NCBI GenBank assembly: GCA_046590705.1
Contig: JBKJUK010000275.1
Location: 1 to 26,134, forward strand
Source: JBKJUK01 sp046590705
GTDB lineage: Bacteria > Acidobacteriota > Thermoanaerobaculia > Gp7-AA8
Direction of reading: 5' to 3'
DNA: 26,134 nucleotides
Shown one piece after another: positions 23,208 through 26,134 of this stretch (position 1 is its first letter; every line of letters starts with the position of its first letter). The position numbers and the translations under genes were made by a program. A model generated the notes under the pieces. The model was not told the origin of the DNA and did no database searches. It was given only the letters and a program-made list of their open reading frames with translations.

Positions 23208-24737
23208 ATGCGTCATCTTTCCATGCTTCTACTCGCCCTGACATTCGCTGTAAGTTCGATTGTCGGGCAATCTCTCGCGGACCCGGCGAAAGCAGACTCG
23301 AGTCCGAAGAAACCTTCCGAAGCGAAGACCGAAGAGCGAATGAGCCGCACCACGCATTCGGTGATGATCGGCGGAGAGAAGATCTCCTACACAGCCACCG
23401 CCGGAACTCTGCTGCTCAAAGAAGAATCCGGAAAGGAAAAGGCCAGCATCTTCTACATCGCCTACATCAGGGACGGTGTGCAGAACCGACGCGATCGCCC
23501 TCTCACCTTCTCCTTCAACGGCGGTCCGGGATCGTCATCGGTCTGGCTGCACCTCGGTTTACTCGGCCCACGTCGAGTGCTGATGGGCGACAAAGGAGCA
23601 CTCCTCCGTCCCCCTTTCCGAGTGGGGGATAATTCTCACTCTTTGCTGGCCACATCGGATCTCGTCTTCATCGACCCGGTGATGACGGGCTACAGTCGTC
23701 CGTCAGCGGGTGAAGATCCGAAGCAGTTTTTCGGGCTGAAGGAAGATACGCGTTCAGTGGCGGAGTTCATCCGCCTGTACGCGACTCGTAATGGTCGCTG
23801 GAGTTCCCCGAAGTTCATCATCGGTGAGAGCTACGGAACCACACGTGCGGCGGCACTGGCGAACTACCTTCAGGATCGTCACGGTATGTATCTCAACGGC
23901 ATCCTTCTCATCTCCTCGATCCTGAATTTCCAGACCGCGCGATTCGAAACTGGAAACGATCTTCCATACGCACTCTTTCTTCCGACCTACACAGCAACCG
24001 CCTGGTACCACAAGCGGCTTGCGCCGGAACTGCAGGCCGATCTCGCCCGCACTCTTCGCGAGGCTGAAGAATTCGCTCTGGGTGAGTACACCCTGGCGCT
24101 GACCCGCGGAAACGAACTACCTGCAGCTGAGGCCAGCAGGATCGCCGCGAAGGTCGCGCGATTCACCGGACTCAGCGAAGCCTACGTGCGCCAGGCCAAC
24201 CTGCGCATTGAAATCGGGCGCTTCACCAAGGAGCTTCTGCGCGACCGGCGCACAACAGTCGGTCGCCTCGACAGTCGCTTCGAGGGAATCGACCGCGACG
24301 CCGCCGGGGAGCGTTACGAGTTCGATCCGAGCTACGCGGTGATTCAGGGGCCGTACACCGGCGCCATGCTCGACTACGTGAGGGAAGAACTGAAATTCGA
24401 GAGCGACCTCCCGTACGAAATTCTCACAGATCGAGTGAGGCCCTGGAGTTACGGTGACTCCGAAAACAAATACGTGAACGTCTCCGAGGACCTTCGACGG
24501 GCCATGGCCCAGAACCCTGACCTCAATGTCTTCGTCGGAAGCGGGTTCTATGATCTGGCAACGCCCTACTTCGCCACGGCCTACACCTTCTCGCACATGG
24601 GATTCGATCCGACCTACGCGAAGCGCGTTCGAACCGAGACTTACGAGGCGGGGCACATGATGTACGTGCATGGCCCATCGCTGGAGAAGCTGAGCGGACA
24701 CCTGAGACAGTTCGTGACCGACAACAGCAAACCGTAA
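23208..24737 (+). CDS. Secreted S10-family serine carboxypeptidase
   Basis: The 509-residue protein has a signal peptide (MRHLSMLLLALTFAVSSIVG), then a charged lysine/serine linker to about residue 45. The S10 fold is marked by NGGPGSS at 104-110 (oxyanion region) and a catalytic triad S208 (GESYG), D449 (GSGFYDLATP) and H483 (YEAGHMMY). S10 enzymes release C-terminal amino acids, often at acidic pH. I chose the ATG at 23208: AAAGGGGA lies about 8 bases before it and the signal peptide begins there. The frame is open to 23142 but that part lies in the type-3 repeat. The gene may be on the same message as the FAD oxidase but is separated by that repeat. Confidence 0.92.
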   Translation: MRHLSMLLLALTFAVSSIVGQSLADPAKADSSPKKPSEAKTEERMSRTTHSVMIGGEKISYTATAGTLLLKEESGKEKASIFYIAYIRDGVQNRRDRPLTFSFNGGPGSSSVWLHLGLLGPRRVLMGDKGALLRPPFRVGDNSHSLLATSDLVFIDPVMTGYSRPSAGEDPKQFFGLKEDTRSVAEFIRLYATRNGRWSSPKFIIGESYGTTRAAALANYLQDRHGMYLNGILLISSILNFQTARFETGNDLPYALFLPTYTATAWYHKRLAPELQADLARTLREAEEFALGEYTLALTRGNELPAAEASRIAAKVARFTGLSEAYVRQANLRIEIGRFTKELLRDRRTTVGRLDSRFEGIDRDAAGERYEFDPSYAVIQGPYTGAMLDYVREELKFESDLPYEILTDRVRPWSYGDSENKYVNVSEDLRRAMAQNPDLNVFVGSGFYDLATPYFATAYTFSHMGFDPTYAKRVRTETYEAGHMMYVHGPSLEKLSGHLRQFVTDNSKP

Positions 24738-24762
24738 GGCGCGCCGGGCGATGCGTGTGGAG

Positions 24763-24818
24763 CACAGGCAATCCTGCCTGTGAGATGCGGTTGTGTGGCA
24801 CAGGCAATCCTGCCTGTG
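24763..24818. repeat. Type-4 repeat: two tandem CACAGGCAATCCTGCCTGTG hairpins
   Basis: The 20-base palindrome (8-bp stem, ATCC loop) occurs at 24763-24782 and 24799-24818, separated by 16 bases, just after the S10 stop at 24737. A third copy is at 26089-26108, in the same orientation and also just downstream of a coding region. Each follows GTGG. No T run follows. Confidence 0.85.
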
Positions 24819-24936
24819 ACGGGACCAATGGTCATAGAGCCAGTCTCACGAGGCATCCGCTTGCAGTCCTCACCACCCAACAAGCAAGCGAATTTTCATC
24901 GCCACCAACCGGTTCAATTTCAGCAGGAGAACTCAC

Positions 24937-25536
24937 TTGAAACTACTCAGCAAAATGATCGCGCTGACCGCCCTTCTCGCTGCAACCGCGATCGGAACAT
25001 CTTCTTGCGCCTCTCCAAGTCGGGTCTCCGCAAACCCGGACAGCACCTCCGACGTAGATAGAGCAGCAACTGCAAAAGGAGTGTCCATGAACTTCACGAA
25101 ACCAACTGACGCAGAGCTCAAACAGAAGCTCACGCCGATGCAATATCAGGTGACACAGCACGAGGGGACAGAGCCGCCCTTCAACAACGAGTTCAACGAG
25201 AACAAGCGCGCCGGCATCTACGTCGACATCGTCTCCGGCGAGGCGCTCTTCAGCTCCCTCGACAAGTTCGACTCCGGAACCGGTTGGCCCAGCTTCACCC
25301 GTGTACTGGCCCCTGAAAACGTCGCAGAGAAGACAGACAGGAAGTTCTTCATGGCCCGCACTGAAGTCCGTTCGAAGAACGCCGACTCGCACCTCGGGCA
25401 TGTCTTCAACGACGGCCCTGCACCAACAGGAATGCGCTATTGCATGAACTCCGCATCGATGCGCTTCGTGCCTGCCGAAGACCTCGAGAAAGAGGGCTAT
25501 GGACAGTACAAAACTCTTTTTGAAGGAAAGAAATAA
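24937..25536 (+). CDS. msrB: Peptide methionine-R-sulfoxide reductase MsrB, lipoprotein form
   Basis: The 199-residue product begins with a lipoprotein signal (LTALLAATAIGTSSC, lipobox C24), and the MsrB domain occupies about 58-197. Family motifs are SGEALFSSLDKFDSGTGWPS (100-119), RTEVRS (141-146), ADSHLGHVFNDGP (149-161) and RYCMNSASMRF (167-177) with catalytic C169. It reduces methionine-R-sulfoxide in proteins. The structural-zinc CxxC pairs of many MsrBs are absent, as in the zinc-free class, and C24 is the only other cysteine, so no internal resolving Cys is available. The TTG start has AGGAG 8-10 bases upstream. An ATG at 25087 (M51) has AAAAGGAG 5 bases upstream and could yield a cytoplasmic 149-residue form. 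msrA follows with a TAATG overlap. Confidence 0.93.
   Translation: MKLLSKMIALTALLAATAIGTSSCASPSRVSANPDSTSDVDRAATAKGVSMNFTKPTDAELKQKLTPMQYQVTQHEGTEPPFNNEFNENKRAGIYVDIVSGEALFSSLDKFDSGTGWPSFTRVLAPENVAEKTDRKFFMARTEVRSKNADSHLGHVFNDGPAPTGMRYCMNSASMRFVPAEDLEKEGYGQYKTLFEGKK
25074..25089 (+). promoter_or_regulatory. Internal ribosome binding site and ATG within msrB
   Basis: AAAAGGAG at 25074-25081 stands 5 bases before the in-frame ATG at 25087 (MNFTKPTDAE), exactly where the signal and linker end and the MsrB domain begins. The spacing and strength are better than those of the upstream TTG start. Internal initiation here would produce a soluble MsrB without the lipid anchor. Confidence 0.55.
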
Positions 25537-26033
25537 TGAGTAGCGAAACGCAGCAGAGAGCCACACTCGCCGGCGGATGCTTCTGGGGTGTGGAAGAGCT
25601 CTTCAGGCAGCAGCCCGGTGTTCTTGCAACGACCGTTGGGTACACGGGTGGATCAGTCGACCAGCCGGTTTACGAGCAGGTGAAAACGGGGAGGACCGGT
25701 CACGCAGAATCGATCGAGATCAACTTCGATCCGTCGAAGACCAGCTACGAGGCCATCCTCCGATTCTTCTTCACACTACACGATCCGACCACAGAGAACC
25801 GGCAGGGCAACGACGTCGGTACGCAGTACCGCTCAGTGATCTTCTTCCACGACGAGGACCAGCGCACGACCGCCGAACGTGTGAAGAAAGAAGTGGACGA
25901 TTCAAAGAAGTGGCCTAAGCCACTGGTCACCGAAATCGTGGCAGCGACACCCTTCTATCCGGCCGAGGGATATCACCAGGATTACCTGCAGAAGAACCCG
26001 GGCGGGTACACGTGTCACTACGTTCGTGGCTGA
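25536..26033 (+). CDS. msrA: Peptide methionine-S-sulfoxide reductase MsrA
   Basis: The 165-residue protein has the MsrA active site GCFWGVEELF with catalytic C15, the conserved GHAESIEI segment (55-62), and EGYHQDYLQKN near 144-154. A C-terminal C160 is the only other cysteine and is the probable resolving residue. It reduces methionine-S-sulfoxide, complementing MsrB. The ATG overlaps the msrB stop by one base (TAATG) with GAAGGAAAG upstream, so translation is coupled. No signal peptide is present, which contrasts with the lipoprotein form of MsrB. Confidence 0.96.
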   Translation: MSSETQQRATLAGGCFWGVEELFRQQPGVLATTVGYTGGSVDQPVYEQVKTGRTGHAESIEINFDPSKTSYEAILRFFFTLHDPTTENRQGNDVGTQYRSVIFFHDEDQRTTAERVKKEVDDSKKWPKPLVTEIVAATPFYPAEGYHQDYLQKNPGGYTCHYVRG

Positions 26034-26088
26034 TGAACACAGAACGCAGAACGATGAGGTAAGAACAGAGTCAACGACGACTGTGGAG

Positions 26089-26134
26089 CACAGGCAATCC
26101 TGCCTGTGACGGGACCCGCGGACTTCGAAGTCCG
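26089..26134. repeat. Type-4 hairpin and adjoining 16-bp palindrome at the window edge
   Basis: CACAGGCAATCCTGCCTGTG at 26089-26108 is identical to the copies after the S10 gene. It is followed after 10 bases by the perfect 16-base palindrome CGGACTTCGAAGTCCG at 26119-26134, which ends exactly at the window edge and may continue. Confidence 0.8.

Overview
This window looks like a high-GC bacterial chromosome segment. It carries lepA, methionine sulfoxide reductases, an anti-sigma/STAS pair and many secreted hydrolases with Sec or lipoprotein signals, so a diderm envelope is likely. The mix of S9, S10 and M28 secreted peptidases, PG hydrolases with golvesin/xanthan-lyase-type C-terminal domains, and dense intergenic palindromes (GGGGCGGCATCG, CGTCATTCCGA and CACAGGCAATCCTGCCTGTG types) reminds me of Acidobacteriota (Thermoanaerobaculia/Vicinamibacteria-like). 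That assignment is an inference from memory; there is no rRNA or other firm taxonomic marker in the window.

Layout. 1-1825 (-): an operon-like set of two adjacent DUF1670-like helix-turn-helix proteins joined by an ATGA overlap, followed by the first 58 codons of a secreted protein cut by the window edge. 2141-4239: a secreted HExxH metalloprotease (-), diverging from an RsbW-type kinase and a STAS antagonist (+) that end at a clear terminator. 4678-7216 (-): lepA followed by a small lipoprotein. 7900-13736 (+): a secreted GH3 N-acetylglucosaminidase, then an amidase with a transglycosylase-like N-terminus, then a SpoIID-type protein; the last two end in nearly the same C-terminal domain. 14168-16264 (-): secreted S9 peptidase. 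17035-18045 (+): a stand-alone chorismatase with Hyg5-type residues. 18281-20437 (-): secreted M28 peptidase. 20824-21216 (-): single-domain response regulator. 21386-23019 (+): VOC protein translationally coupled to a sarcosine-oxidase-like FAD enzyme. 23208-24737 (+): secreted S10 carboxypeptidase. 24937-26033 (+): msrB-msrA.

How the genes may work together. The best functional story is the 7.9-13.7 kb block. An amidase strips stem peptides, a SpoIID-type enzyme cuts denuded glycan, and a GH3 enzyme trims GlcNAc; together they would make a stepwise extracellular peptidoglycan-degrading set. Its two core members share a C-terminal binding-type domain (95 of 131 positions identical by my count) and are separated by an intrinsic terminator. 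Four different secreted peptidases suggest a protein- and cell-wall-scavenging lifestyle.

Nearly every intergenic gap over 200 bp holds palindromic repeats of at least four families. None encodes a transposase. I see no rRNA, tRNA, CRISPR array, insertion sequence or phage module. I do not claim a wholly new defence or mobile system. The most promising leads are the paired PG hydrolases, the possible dual-start MsrB, the DUF1670 pair with its secreted partner, the orphan chorismatase, and the mirror-symmetric repeat at 16438-16716.
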